Part shown: positions 36,362-45,440 of the stretch, in pieces | How positions within the stretch are numbered: the first letter of the stretch is position 1 | Layout of the letters: each line of letters opens with the position of its first letter | Source of the DNA: Pararhodonellum marinum | GTDB taxonomy: Bacteria; Bacteroidota; Bacteroidia; Cytophagales; Cyclobacteriaceae | Direction of reading: 5' to 3' | NCBI RefSeq assembly: GCF_015354735.1 | Contig: NZ_JACEFJ010000003.1 | Span: 434,001 to 498,000 of the forward strand | Length of the DNA: 64,000 nucleotides | The notes under the pieces: model-generated | What the model saw: only the letters and a program-made list of their open reading frames with translations | Told to the model about the DNA's origin: nothing | Databases searched by the model: none | Made by a program: the position numbers and the translations under genes

Positions 36362-37738
36362 CTATTTATTCATGATGCGCTTTAAGAAATTTCTTTTTGG
36401 ATTTGACACATTGGTTCCCATTTCCAAATCATAACGCTTAGAAATATCCTTATGGACTTTTTCATAGAATTCCGCATTGAAATTGGCTTTGCCCAAATGT
36501 TGGATCACCTTATCGGCGTTCCATCTTTCCTTAATGACCTGATCAAAAAAAGCATGACTTAATCTGAGGCCAAATGCATTGACTCCTTTGATGATTTTTG
36601 ACTGTGATTCAAAAAGCATCCTAAAGCCTATTTTGCCTTCTGGATGCTCCCAGTAAAATGAATTGAAATCCGAATCCCAAAGTGGAGGAACCCAACCGTA
36701 AGTCTGGTACTCTATGTCGAAAAATTTGGCCGAATTGAACCATACGCCGGGCTGATATTTTACAGGTTCATTACAAAGATTGTGCGCCAACGTTTCTCCA
36801 TGCATGCGACCCGTATACCAGACTTGTTCAATATTTTTTCTATCTGAGGCGGGAGCTTTATGGAATTCCACACAATCCCCAATGGCAAAGACATTTGGAA
36901 TATTGGTTTTGAAATAAAGATCCGCAAGTATGCCTTTTTTGGTAGCCAATGTTGAATCTATCAGGAAATCTATGTTTGGACTGACCCCAATGGTAAGGCC
37001 AACAAATTCACAGGGAATGGTTTCCCCGTGGTTGGTCAGTACAGCCTTTGCCCTACCCTGTCCATCATCCAGAATCTCCTTCAATTCAGTGTTCAACCGC
37101 AAGTCGATATGGTGTTCTCGGATATGCCTGTTGATCATGTCGGATTCCTCAGGCGGCAGGACATGGTCCCAAAAGCTGTTTTCTCTAACCAAAAAGGTCA
37201 CTTCAACATTCCTACTTCTTAACATTTCGGCCATTTCGATGCCGATCAGGCCCCCACCTACTATAACAGCCTTCTTGATGCCTTTGGTCTGGGTTTCCAT
37301 GAGGTCAAGGTCTTGTTTGGAATAGAGTCCCTGTACACCAGCCAATTCTTGTCCGGGCCAACCATATTTGTTGTTCTTAGAACCAGTTGCCAATACCAGA
37401 ATGTCATAATTTAAAGGCTCATCATCTTCAAAGATTACATTCTTAGCTTCGAAATCAACCTTTTTTACCCATGTCTGCTTGAGTTCCAAGCGGTTTTTCT
37501 CCCAAAAGAAATCCTCATACGGTTTGGTATGTTCGTATTTCATGTGCCCCATGTAAATGTACATCAGCGCAGTTCTGGAAAAAAAATGTTTGGTTTCCCC
37601 GGAAATGATGGTAATCCTTGCCGAATTATCCATTTTTCTGATCTGCCTGGCACAGGTGACCCCAGCAATACCATTCCCAATGATTACAATGCGTCGGTTT
37701 GGGTTTCGATTACAAAAATCTTGGGAATTTGAATGCAT
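36362..37738 (-). CDS. FAD-dependent NAD(P) oxidoreductase
   Basis: A 458-residue two-dinucleotide-binding flavoprotein. FAD binding is shown by IVIIGNGIAGVTCARQI near the N-terminus and by FAIGDCVEF; the NAD(P) Rossmann motif is KAVIVGGGLIGIEMAE. It is related to rubredoxin and nitrite reductase-type flavoproteins. The C-terminal 130 residues extend beyond the core and may be partner-specific. The membrane ferredoxin gene starts 2 bases downstream, so the pair probably forms an electron transfer chain, NAD(P)H to FAD to Fe-S. Final acceptor unknown. Confidence 0.88.
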   Translation of the reverse strand: MHSNSQDFCNRNPNRRIVIIGNGIAGVTCARQIRKMDNSARITIISGETKHFFSRTALMYIYMGHMKYEHTKPYEDFFWEKNRLELKQTWVKKVDFEAKNVIFEDDEPLNYDILVLATGSKNNKYGWPGQELAGVQGLYSKQDLDLMETQTKGIKKAVIVGGGLIGIEMAEMLRSRNVEVTFLVRENSFWDHVLPPEESDMINRHIREHHIDLRLNTELKEILDDGQGRAKAVLTNHGETIPCEFVGLTIGVSPNIDFLIDSTLATKKGILADLYFKTNIPNVFAIGDCVEFHKAPASDRKNIEQVWYTGRMHGETLAHNLCNEPVKYQPGVWFNSAKFFDIEYQTYGWVPPLWDSDFNSFYWEHPEGKIGFRMLFESQSKIIKGVNAFGLRLSHAFFDQVIKERWNADKVIQHLGKANFNAEFYEKVHKDISKRYDLEMGTNVSNPKRNFLKRIMNK

Positions 37739-37930
37739 GAATACCTTTGGAGAATGTATACTGAAATTTAAATCATTTAGGAAGAAAATAATACTAATTT
37801 ACTTTTCTTATAACTAGAAATCCTTTGAAAGGCAATTGGGCCACTTTGATTTACAAATAAATCCTTCAATTTAATTGTAAGTGATCCTTAAATGATTTTC
37901 AAGGTTCATCCAGATTTTATAAACAGAAAA

Positions 37931-38686
37931 TCATTCATTGAGACTCCAATCATATTCCATGTAAGAGATTTTGGCCTTGGGATCGAGCCTGATGGTGGAA
38001 TATTGGTTAAGATAATCGATTAGGGATCCATTTTTTGTAAAATCACCTTTGAACCATGAAAATATCTTACTGATTTCTGCCTGGTTTTTTTGGATCCGGT
38101 TTCTTTTGGGGTCATTGATGAAGCGCTTGGCCATATCATCAAGCTGTTGGTCCAATTTACTGACCACGAAAGCCTCATTGCGGAGGGGTGGGCAGGAGAA
38201 TGAGGCACAGTTGATGGCAAAATGGATCCTTGGCTCGTCAAATTCCTTCCTCAGGATCTTATGTTCAATCTCATCCAGGTTAGCATCTTCCCCCCCTATT
38301 TGGAAAAATTTGATGTGCCAGACTGTATTGACCAAAGGAATTTTTATTTTGGGATGCAGGTCCTGAATGCTTTCCACCGGATAATTGTCTGCAATTAATT
38401 TTACTGTAAATGCATTATAAGCATTGATCCAATAGGCCAATTGCTCTTGTTCAGACCATGTTTGCCTATCCGGCGCATTTTTACTGATAAGAGACAGGTA
38501 ATTGTCCAATTGATCCATATCAGCTATGAAACCCTTGTAATCCACAATTCCTTCCCCATCCACATGTTTTCTCAACAATCCATCCCAGATTTCATGGGAA
38601 GGAGGCTTCGTCCCATTTTGTCCAAGATCTGAGCCTTGACAGGAAACAACAAAAGACAAGCAAGCAAATACAATTAATCTTTTCAT
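37931..38686 (-). CDS. DUF547 family lipoprotein
   Basis: A lipoprotein signal with lipobox (VVSCQG, Cys near residue 16) precedes a DUF547 domain. The conserved pieces YWINAYNAFTVKLIADN, HFAINCASFSCPPLR and the Cys within them are characteristic. The family is widespread and of unknown biochemical role, though its conserved Cys and His residues suggest a protease-like fold. It is encoded 192 bases upstream of the FAD oxidoreductase on the same strand. Co-occurrence with glycosyltransferases and rhodanese genes suggests an envelope-related process, which is inference. Confidence 0.87.
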   Translation of the reverse strand: MKRLIVFACLSFVVSCQGSDLGQNGTKPPSHEIWDGLLRKHVDGEGIVDYKGFIADMDQLDNYLSLISKNAPDRQTWSEQEQLAYWINAYNAFTVKLIADNYPVESIQDLHPKIKIPLVNTVWHIKFFQIGGEDANLDEIEHKILRKEFDEPRIHFAINCASFSCPPLRNEAFVVSKLDQQLDDMAKRFINDPKRNRIQKNQAEISKIFSWFKGDFTKNGSLIDYLNQYSTIRLDPKAKISYMEYDWSLNE

Positions 38687-38885
38687 ATTCCGTGATTTAA
38701 AACAAAATTAAAGAGGATTAGATAACTCGAATGTCTTTTAACTGACAAAAGCTATTTCGACTCGGGTTTATCGGTAAAAATACGTTGTTTATATCCGTTT
38801 TATCCAAAAGGTACATGATTAAAATCTATTTTGACTAAATGGAAATGAGGCGAAAAGACTTAAAATTATTTCTCTCAAGCCTAAC

Positions 38886-39503
38886 CTAATATTTAGCTAT
38901 TAATGCCATAAGTTCAGGAAAGGCTTTGAGGTCATCCAATTCATCTATATCTGAAAGGGTTGGCAGTAGAAAGGAATGGAGCCCAACTGCTTTCGATCTT
39001 GATAAGGTTTCGCTCAAAACTTTGTCGGTACTCCAGGGCATTTGTTGGAAAATGTCCTGGTGGGCTTCTTTAGCACCTATCAGATAATAACCCCCATCTG
39101 AAGCCGGGCCCAAAACCAAATCAAATCGATCCAGCATTTCTACGGCATTTTCTAAGCAATCCGATTTCATTTCTGGACAATCAGATCCTATGATAATGAC
39201 TTTCTCATAACCATGGGCTTTTCCATACCGCATGGCATTATACATTCGAATACCCAAGTCCTGGCCGGTTTGAATTTCAGATGAAAAGCCTGAAGGTGGA
39301 TGCAAACTTGATTCTGACACTCGGCTATAAAACAATTTAACATCAATGGGCTTATTTACCTTTTCTACTTCTGCCAAAGTCATTTTTACCAAGTGCTGAT
39401 AAACTGCCAACGCTTGTTTTGATCCTATTTCCTTGGCTAGTCTTGTTTTGACAGTGCCTAAAATAAATGGTTTCAAAAAAATTACCACCAAGGTATCAGT
39501 CAT
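38886..39503 (-). CDS. DUF2064/TIGR04282-type glycosyltransferase
   Basis: A 205-residue GT-A-like protein with the family start (VVIFLKPFILGTVKTRLAKEIG), IIIGSDCPE and LGPASDGGYYLIG motifs. The family name (arsenosugar biosynthesis glycosyltransferase) comes from its occurrence in arsenosugar gene sets. No radical SAM ArsS or methyltransferase gene is visible here, so arsenic metabolism is not supported by the context. The gene overlaps the rhodanese gene by 8 bases, which suggests translational coupling. Nucleotide-sugar transfer or nucleotidyltransfer are both possible activities. Confidence 0.85.
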   Translation of the reverse strand: MTDTLVVIFLKPFILGTVKTRLAKEIGSKQALAVYQHLVKMTLAEVEKVNKPIDVKLFYSRVSESSLHPPSGFSSEIQTGQDLGIRMYNAMRYGKAHGYEKVIIIGSDCPEMKSDCLENAVEMLDRFDLVLGPASDGGYYLIGAKEAHQDIFQQMPWSTDKVLSETLSRSKAVGLHSFLLPTLSDIDELDDLKAFPELMALIAKY

Positions 39504-40056
39504 GTATCTTTACTCCTTTCTGTAGCCAAATGCCCCAGGTACGGCTGTAAACATGGACTTCTTCCGTCTCCACTTGATTTTTATATACCGGATTGGACTC
39601 GTTGACCCAATGGATTATGCCACCATAAAGATTGTAAACTTCACGGAATCCAGCACTTCTCAGTTGTTCACCTACCTTTTGACTGCGGTAACCCACTGTG
39701 CAATAAACTACTATAGGCTGGTCCTTATTGAACATTTCCACCTTGCTTAAATCAAATGCCTCATAGCCTACCCATATGGAATGGGGTAAGTGACTGACTT
39801 CAAATTCTCTCAATTCTCTGGCATCTAAAACCACCCAATCTTTTTTATCTGCCAGTTCTTCGGGATAAATAACCGGAAAATCCTTTTCATAAATGGTGTT
39901 GAGCAAAGCTTTGAAAGCAGTATTTTGAGCAAAAAGAGGTACAACCGATATGAAATAAAGCATCATGATTGTTCCTGTGCTTACAATAATGGATTTACCA
40001 ATTCGAAAGTAATTTTTGTTTGTTAAAAGTAACTCTTTAGGTTTCGGATATATCAT
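39496..40056 (-). CDS. Exported rhodanese-like sulfurtransferase domain protein
   Basis: A hydrophobic segment that looks like a signal peptide (about 25-45, ending PLFAQ) precedes one rhodanese domain with DARELREFEVSHLP and the active-site loop CTVGYRS, in which Cys is the predicted catalytic residue. It would handle sulfur in the periplasm, but the substrate is unknown. The start is uncertain: a shorter start at the Met just before LYFISVV would give a more normal signal peptide. It overlaps the DUF2064-type gene by 8 bases. Confidence 0.83.
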   Translation of the reverse strand: MIYPKPKELLLTNKNYFRIGKSIIVSTGTIMMLYFISVVPLFAQNTAFKALLNTIYEKDFPVIYPEELADKKDWVVLDARELREFEVSHLPHSIWVGYEAFDLSKVEMFNKDQPIVVYCTVGYRSQKVGEQLRSAGFREVYNLYGGIIHWVNESNPVYKNQVETEEVHVYSRTWGIWLQKGVKIHD

Positions 40057-40179
40057 AATGGTTCCTATTGCCTACTTACGCAATGGTCAACTTCCTTGGA
40101 TTTAATTCCTATTTGATTCAATAAGGATTTTTTTGATGAAAAAGTTTTCCTATTCTCTTAAACGCCTCCTTTTGATACA

Positions 40180-41082
40180 TCAGTAAGCATAATTTTTCTC
40201 TCCGGCCAATATGGGAAAATCCAAGAAATGGCTCTTGGGAGGCAAAGGACAGGTAGCATAATCGGTAAATACACAGGGAGGATTATAGCTTTTGTTAAAA
40301 TCCAAAACAGTCTTTCCATTGCGATCCGGCTTCGGAACATAAACGTATCGTCCCCCACCATAGGTACTTTCTCCACTCGTTTGATCCGCAAAAATCACTA
40401 AGTATTCTGATAACCCTTCATCGATGACATCCATTTTGTAGGATTTACCTTCATGTTCAAAGGAAAGGTAACCGGGAGATAGATTAGGTATCGTTTGTCC
40501 CAAAACATTGGTGATGGGAATTTCTTTAACAGGCTCATAGGGAACAAAATCCACTACCCAGCGCCACTGTAATTCAGTAGGAAATCGTTCAATTTCTTTA
40601 AATTCCATTAAACTTTTGGCCTCTAAATCCCTGATTCTCAAAAAGAATTGATTTCCCCTTTTAATAGGCAACCACCTTAAATTGCCAAATGAAAGTAAAG
40701 CCTGACCGCCTTCCTTGTATATCAAAAACTTATCTACAACCTCAGCGCCTTCAGACGTTTTAATGCCCTCTCTGGCAGGCTCAAAAAATACCTGGTTGAC
40801 CTCCACTTTAACATCACCCAAATATTCTGGGTAGCCAGGTATCAGTTGGATATCCATATCTGAACCTGACCCCATGCGGTTAGGTCCTTCTTTGAGTTTT
40901 GCCAAACCAATCAAGTTTAACCAACCCTCTGGGGATTTAAGAAATTCCAATCGATCCTTGTGCCATGCTGCTACTTCATTTTGGTACTTTTCGGGATTCA
41001 TATTTTCCGATTCCTGCACACCTGAAGAACAGGCGATCAAAATGAAAACGGCTAATAAGCAATAGCATTCAGATTTTACCAT
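40180..41082 (-). CDS. DUF1684 family lipoprotein
   Basis: A lipoprotein signal with lipobox (FILIACSS, Cys near residue 18) precedes a DUF1684 domain. The signature parts are WHKDRLEFLKSPEGWLNLIGL near the start and GGGRYVYVPKP...VLDFNKSYNPPCVFTDYATCPLPP at the end. The family is of unknown function and common in Bacteroidota. It lies in the same direction as the rhodanese gene and 123 bases upstream of it. No active site can be named with confidence. Confidence 0.88.
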   Translation of the reverse strand: MVKSECYCLLAVFILIACSSGVQESENMNPEKYQNEVAAWHKDRLEFLKSPEGWLNLIGLAKLKEGPNRMGSGSDMDIQLIPGYPEYLGDVKVEVNQVFFEPAREGIKTSEGAEVVDKFLIYKEGGQALLSFGNLRWLPIKRGNQFFLRIRDLEAKSLMEFKEIERFPTELQWRWVVDFVPYEPVKEIPITNVLGQTIPNLSPGYLSFEHEGKSYKMDVIDEGLSEYLVIFADQTSGESTYGGGRYVYVPKPDRNGKTVLDFNKSYNPPCVFTDYATCPLPPKSHFLDFPILAGEKNYAY

Positions 41083-41339
41083 AAACCAATAAAATGAAAA
41101 TCGGTGTGAAGGTTCAAGCTAAGAAAAAAAAATTGAAAATTACCTCTAAAATCTCTCCGGATTAGGCATTTTCATCATATCAGATCTCCTTGAATCGTAT
41201 CTTGGGCCTACTTAAGTTAAGTCACTGGCCTCTCATTTTCAACATTGGTGATTTTGAGAGGTAACTAGCCTGTTCAATATGAAAAAATATCATATTTAAA
41301 AAAATGATTTATAAGTACTTATATAAATTAAATGCTAAA

Positions 41340-42437
41340 TCACTTTATGGTACTTTTGATCACAATTGTTCTGGTAGGGTTAAGCGGGTCATTGCTAAAT
41401 ACCGTAATGTGTTTGTGATCGATTCCTTTTCTCGAATGGGTATCAAAAGAAAATTTGAGCTCAGTTTTATCGCCTGGCATCAAGTCGTTTTTGGCCAATT
41501 CAAGTGTAAGGCATTCACAATTTGCTATGACTTTGCGGATATTAACAGGCTGGCTACCCATATTGCTAAGGGTGATGCTTCTGTGTACTGTGGAACCGGA
41601 TTTAATTTCCTTGAGATCAAGGTTTACTTCAGAAATGGCCAATTTAGGTAAATTAGCTGCTTCACTAGCCGTGATGGGGTCAAAGTATTCATGGACAGTT
41701 GTTAAAAGCCTGAGGTTGACTTCCTCCTCCTTTTCTGATTCCAAATGGAAGGAGATGATTTCATCCTGAAAACCCAAAAAATCAACCCCTTCAGCAGTAT
41801 AAGTGATTTCTAAAATCCCTCTGGATTTGGCAGGCACCAAAGCGGGTACCATATTTACCTCTATATGAGGAGGAAGATTTGTTTTAAATTCATCAATGGT
41901 AATGGGAAGGTCTTTAAAATTATAGAAATCCACATGCTTGGTTCTTTTCAGTCCTGTAAATGCTTCACCCATGTTGATGGAGGAAAATTTAAAACCCATA
42001 TCTCCCACTTTGTAGGCGTAATGGGCATAAAAATCCTCAGGTAAGGGGACATTATTTCCTTGAACAAAAATTGTGTCGCCACCAAGATCCAGGTTGGTTT
42101 TTACCACAACCATTTTGGAAAATTTGCCCCCGCGGTTAATTGGGTCGTAGGAAATCACCACACTACCTATTTGGTCTTGATGAAGGGTATCTTTGGTAAA
42201 ATGGGCGGTGGTACAGCCACAGTCAGTGATCACCTCTTGCATGACCACCGGAAGGAGGCCTTTGTTGACTACAAAGAATTCTGCGTATACTTCGCCATAC
42301 TCTTCCAAAACAGTGCCCAGATCCACTAGATTCTTTTCCCAGATCAATGCCCGGTCTGTAAGTTTTTGTGCAGAAAGGTCAAGGGTAAACCCTACCAACA
42401 TAATGGACATCAAAGCTGAAATACATGTTTTCTTCAT
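41340..42437 (-). CDS. DUF1573 family protein
   Basis: A signal peptide (starting MKKTCISALMS) precedes at least two DUF1573-like immunoglobulin-type beta domains. The family motif ITDCGCTTAHF is near residue 80 and a second copy, VIANCECLTLEL, near residue 330. DUF1573 proteins are exported, common in Bacteroidota and of unknown function. A longer frame reaches to 42497, but the chosen start at 42437 gives a proper signal peptide. The upstream gene is trpS on the opposite strand, so the two genes are divergently transcribed from a short shared region. Confidence 0.86.
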   Translation of the reverse strand: MKKTCISALMSIMLVGFTLDLSAQKLTDRALIWEKNLVDLGTVLEEYGEVYAEFFVVNKGLLPVVMQEVITDCGCTTAHFTKDTLHQDQIGSVVISYDPINRGGKFSKMVVVKTNLDLGGDTIFVQGNNVPLPEDFYAHYAYKVGDMGFKFSSINMGEAFTGLKRTKHVDFYNFKDLPITIDEFKTNLPPHIEVNMVPALVPAKSRGILEITYTAEGVDFLGFQDEIISFHLESEKEEEVNLRLLTTVHEYFDPITASEAANLPKLAISEVNLDLKEIKSGSTVHRSITLSNMGSQPVNIRKVIANCECLTLELAKNDLMPGDKTELKFSFDTHSRKGIDHKHITVFSNDPLNPTRTIVIKSTIK

Positions 42438-42507
42438 GGTTGCAAATAACGGGAAAAATATCACTTCATGTTTTTTTATTTGTTTAATTTGCACCAAATT
42501 TCAAATC

Positions 42508-43482
42508 ATGTCAAGAGTTTTAACAGGAATTCAGAGTTCAGGAATACCCCATTTAGGCAACATTTTAGGTGCAATCATTCCGGCCATACGACTGACACAA
42601 GACCATCAGAATGAATCCTTTATTTTTATAGCCGATTTCCATTCCCTGACCAGTTTGAAGGACGGAGAAGCAAGAAAGCGCAATGTATATGCCACTGCTG
42701 CCACTTGGCTGGCATTCGGATTGGATGTGGATAAAACCATATTTTATCGACAATCCAGGATTCCGGAAGTGGCTGAGTTAACTTGGTACCTTAGCTGCTT
42801 TACCCCCTATCCCATGTTGGCCAATTCCACCAGTTTCAAGGATAAATCGGATAAGTTGGCGGATGTAAATGCCGGGCTATTTACCTATCCGGTTCTGATG
42901 GCTGCTGATATTCTGCTTTATCAGGCTGACTTGGTTCCTGTTGGCAAAGACCAGTTACAACATCTTGAAATGACCCGAGACATTGCCAATGCCTTTAATC
43001 ACCGCATGGGGGCTGAAATACTTGTGCTTCCGGAGGCAAAAATTTCCGAGGATGTTATGATTGTCCCCGGCACGGACGGTCAGAAGATGAGCAAAACCTA
43101 CAATAATTTTATCGATATTTTTCTTCCTGAAAAAGAGTTGAAAAAAAACGTCAATAAAATAATCACAGACAGTACCCCTTTAGAAGCCCCCAAAAACCCG
43201 GAAACCTGTAATTTATTCAAACTTTACAAGCTTGTGGCTGAACCTGATCAGGTTGCTGAAATGAGAGAGAAGTATTTGGCAGGCAACTATGGATATGGCC
43301 ATGCGAAAAAAGAATTCCTGGATCTGTTACTGGAGAAATATGGAAAGATGAGGGCTACTTATGATCACCTCATGGCAAATCCCGAAATCATAGAGGAAAA
43401 GCTGTCCATTGGTGAATCTAAAGCCAAGTTGATTGCCAATACCGTTTTAGATGAAATCCGAGTGATACTAGGGTACAGGTAA
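42508..43482 (+). CDS. trpS: Tryptophan--tRNA ligase
   Basis: A 324-residue class I aminoacyl-tRNA synthetase that charges tRNA-Trp. The HIGH motif is present as HLGN (residues 15-18) and the KMSKS motif as KMSKT in PGTDGQKMSKTYNN. Other family pieces are TGIQSSGIPHLGNILG, YQADLVPVGKDQLQHLEMTRDIA and AADILLYQ. The length is normal for bacterial TrpS. The open frame runs further upstream to 42193, but homology begins at ATG 42508, so I chose that start. It is divergent from the DUF1573 gene. Confidence 0.95.
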   Translation: MSRVLTGIQSSGIPHLGNILGAIIPAIRLTQDHQNESFIFIADFHSLTSLKDGEARKRNVYATAATWLAFGLDVDKTIFYRQSRIPEVAELTWYLSCFTPYPMLANSTSFKDKSDKLADVNAGLFTYPVLMAADILLYQADLVPVGKDQLQHLEMTRDIANAFNHRMGAEILVLPEAKISEDVMIVPGTDGQKMSKTYNNFIDIFLPEKELKKNVNKIITDSTPLEAPKNPETCNLFKLYKLVAEPDQVAEMREKYLAGNYGYGHAKKEFLDLLLEKYGKMRATYDHLMANPEIIEEKLSIGESKAKLIANTVLDEIRVILGYR

Positions 43483-43518
43483 ATTGACAGAAAAAGGGAT
43501 TTTAACAACAATCGAAAA

Positions 43519-43534
43519 TTCCTTTTAAAAGGAA
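43519..43534. repeat. Perfect 16-base palindrome between converging genes
   Basis: TTCCTTTTAAAAGGAA reads the same on both strands. It lies between trpS and the next gene on the minus strand and could help bidirectional termination, but the T-run is weak. Confidence 0.35.
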
Positions 43535-43552
43535 CAAAAACCTCTCATTTAT

Positions 43553-43975
43553 TTATCTGGAGCGCCACAAATCCTTTAAGGACTTGCCATTGATCTGCAT
43601 GGTGAAACGCGCTGGATTGGGAACCAAAACAATCCTTACATCCTGCCCGTCAAATTGTTCTGAATCTATAGGAACACCTTCTTTTCCTTTGACCTCATAG
43701 GAAACTATCCCATTGGAATCAGGGAGCATGGGTGTATAATGATTGGCCAAATAAGCAGAAGCCAAAAGGATATCGGTGTCTGATTGAAGCTTGTCATAGA
43801 TTTTTTCTAAGACAGCTTCCAATTCGTCTCCGAATTCATCATTAAAATCATCTTCCAAATCATGCAATTCTTCCTCAATATCATCGTAATCGGGATCTGC
43901 ATAGCTTTTTTTGCTCAAAAGGATTCTTTTTTCTACTATTTCTGTAAGGTCTTTATCAAGCTTGTTGTAATCCAT
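43553..43975 (-). CDS. Acidic protein of unknown function
   Basis: About 140 residues with an unusually acidic centre (DPDYDDIEEELHDLEDDFNDEFGDELEAVLEKIYDK, shown in parts: DDIEEELHDLEDD and DEFGDELEA) followed by a short beta-rich end. No known domain was recognised. A start at 43975 (MDYNKL) is preferred; a start at 43996 would add seven residues. The protein stands alone between trpS and an amidohydrolase. An acidic, helical protein of this kind could bind a partner protein, but nothing in the sequence proves it. Confidence 0.65.
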   Translation of the reverse strand: MDYNKLDKDLTEIVEKRILLSKKSYADPDYDDIEEELHDLEDDFNDEFGDELEAVLEKIYDKLQSDTDILLASAYLANHYTPMLPDSNGIVSYEVKGKEGVPIDSEQFDGQDVRIVLVPNPARFTMQINGKSLKDLWRSR

Positions 43976-44035
43976 GGAATGGTTTTTTATGATCATGCAA
44001 ATTTATAGAGTTTGTGCAGGGAATCCAACCTTGAA

Positions 44036-45316
44036 TTAATTTTTCACCACAACACCTTCTTTCATCACAAAAACCACTTTTCCCATTACGTTGATGTCTT
44101 TTGATGGGTCCCCATCCACAGCGATGATATCGGCAATCTTTCCGACTTCCAAGGATCCAAGGCGGTCTTGTATTCCCAACAATTCCGCTCCTTTTATGGT
44201 CGCTGCTTGAACGGCTTCAAGGTTTGGCATGCCCACCTCGGTCATATAAATAAATTCCCGATAGTTTTCACCATGTGGAAAAACCCCTGCGTCCGTTCCA
44301 AAGGCTATTTTAACCCCTCTTTTGTAGGCCTTTTCAAATGTACCTTGGATTTGAGGACCTATGGCTTCCGCTTTGACTTTTACAGATGGGTGGTAGTATC
44401 CCGGAATTTTGGCATATTCAGCTACAGACATCCCCGCGGTGATGGTCGGCACATACCAAACGCCGGCTTCGATCATCATGTCCATGGTTTCTTCTGACAT
44501 CATGGTACCATGTTCTATGGAATGAATTCCTCCTTTTACTGCCCTTTTCATCCCCTCGTCTCCATGGGCATGTGCAGCTACATGAATACCAAAATCCTTC
44601 GCTGTTTCTATCACTGCATCAATCTCATCTTGCTGAAATTGGGGTGCCGAACCGTCTTTGGCCACACTCAGCACCCCGCCGGTTGCTGTAATTTTGATGA
44701 CATCGGCCCCGTTCTTAACTTGTTGCCTGACTGCTTTTCTCGCATCAGCTGTCCCATTGATTACCCCTACCTCTGGTCCCGGATCTCCCATCAGCATTTT
44801 TTTCATGCCATTGGTAGGATCTGCGTGCCCACCTGTCGGGGCTATTGATTTTCCTGCCGCAACAATTCTAGGCCCCTCTACCTTGCCTGCGTTTATCGCA
44901 TTTCTCAATGCGATATTCACTCCATTGCCCCCTAAATCCCTCACGGTCGTGAACCCTGCATGCAAGGTTGTTTTGGCATAAATTAACGCATTGTAGGCTA
45001 CATCAGCCTCATTTAAAGTAAATCGGTCCAGGTATTGACTTGGACCAGTTTCACTTTCCAGATGTACATGCATGTCCATTAATCCAGGAAGTACTGTCTT
45101 ATCTTTTAAATCGATGGTTGAGTCATCTTCACCTCCGGCTTTAAAACCTTTTTCAAGGCCGATTATGACACCATCCTCAATGATGAGCGTCATTTCGTTC
45201 AACACTTTCAAAGCATTTACATCAATTAAGTTACCGGCGTGAATGTAGGTTTTTTGCGCTAAGGTAAAACTTGAAAAAAATAGGCAGGTGAGGAAAAGAA
45301 AACAGGCTTTTGGCAT
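44036..45316 (-). CDS. Exported amidohydrolase (imidazolonepropionase/prolidase-like)
   Basis: A signal peptide (about 1-20, ending FTLAQ) precedes a complete amidohydrolase-fold metalloenzyme. Metal ligands are visible as HVH (MDMHVHLES), a Lys in KITATGG, His in AAHAHG and IEHGTMM, and an Asp in GTDAGVF. The closest relatives I can recall are exported Xaa-Pro dipeptidase-like and imidazolonepropionase-like amidohydrolases. The substrate is unknown but peptides are likely. The gene is alone, with a terminator from the gene upstream (45391-45410) just before its start. Confidence 0.87.
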   Translation of the reverse strand: MPKACFLFLTCLFFSSFTLAQKTYIHAGNLIDVNALKVLNEMTLIIEDGVIIGLEKGFKAGGEDDSTIDLKDKTVLPGLMDMHVHLESETGPSQYLDRFTLNEADVAYNALIYAKTTLHAGFTTVRDLGGNGVNIALRNAINAGKVEGPRIVAAGKSIAPTGGHADPTNGMKKMLMGDPGPEVGVINGTADARKAVRQQVKNGADVIKITATGGVLSVAKDGSAPQFQQDEIDAVIETAKDFGIHVAAHAHGDEGMKRAVKGGIHSIEHGTMMSEETMDMMIEAGVWYVPTITAGMSVAEYAKIPGYYHPSVKVKAEAIGPQIQGTFEKAYKRGVKIAFGTDAGVFPHGENYREFIYMTEVGMPNLEAVQAATIKGAELLGIQDRLGSLEVGKIADIIAVDGDPSKDINVMGKVVFVMKEGVVVKN

Positions 45317-45382
45317 GATTAAGGTGTTTGTTTGAAATTACAAGATATCAATAATAGCTCGCATAGATGGATTCTATGAAAC

Positions 45383-45411
45383 AAAAAAATACCGGTCAAG
45401 GATAGACCGGC
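45383..45411 (-). terminator. Rho-independent terminator (minus strand)
   Basis: A stem formed by CCGGTC and GACCGG (45392-45397 with 45405-45410) is followed, read on the minus strand, by a T-run (bases 45383-45389 on plus are A). It ends the small gene at 45441-45884. Confidence 0.72.
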
Positions 45412-45440
45412 ATTAAACAAGCAACTTTTACTACAATAAA

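Noticed and set aside
38886-39503. Assignment to arsenosugar biosynthesis
   Set aside because: The family name alone suggests this. No radical SAM ArsS or arsenite methyltransferase gene is present nearby.
42193-42507. Upstream extension of the trpS frame
   Set aside because: TrpS homology begins at ATG 42508. The extension overlaps the DUF1573 gene on the other strand and lacks similarity to any synthetase domain.
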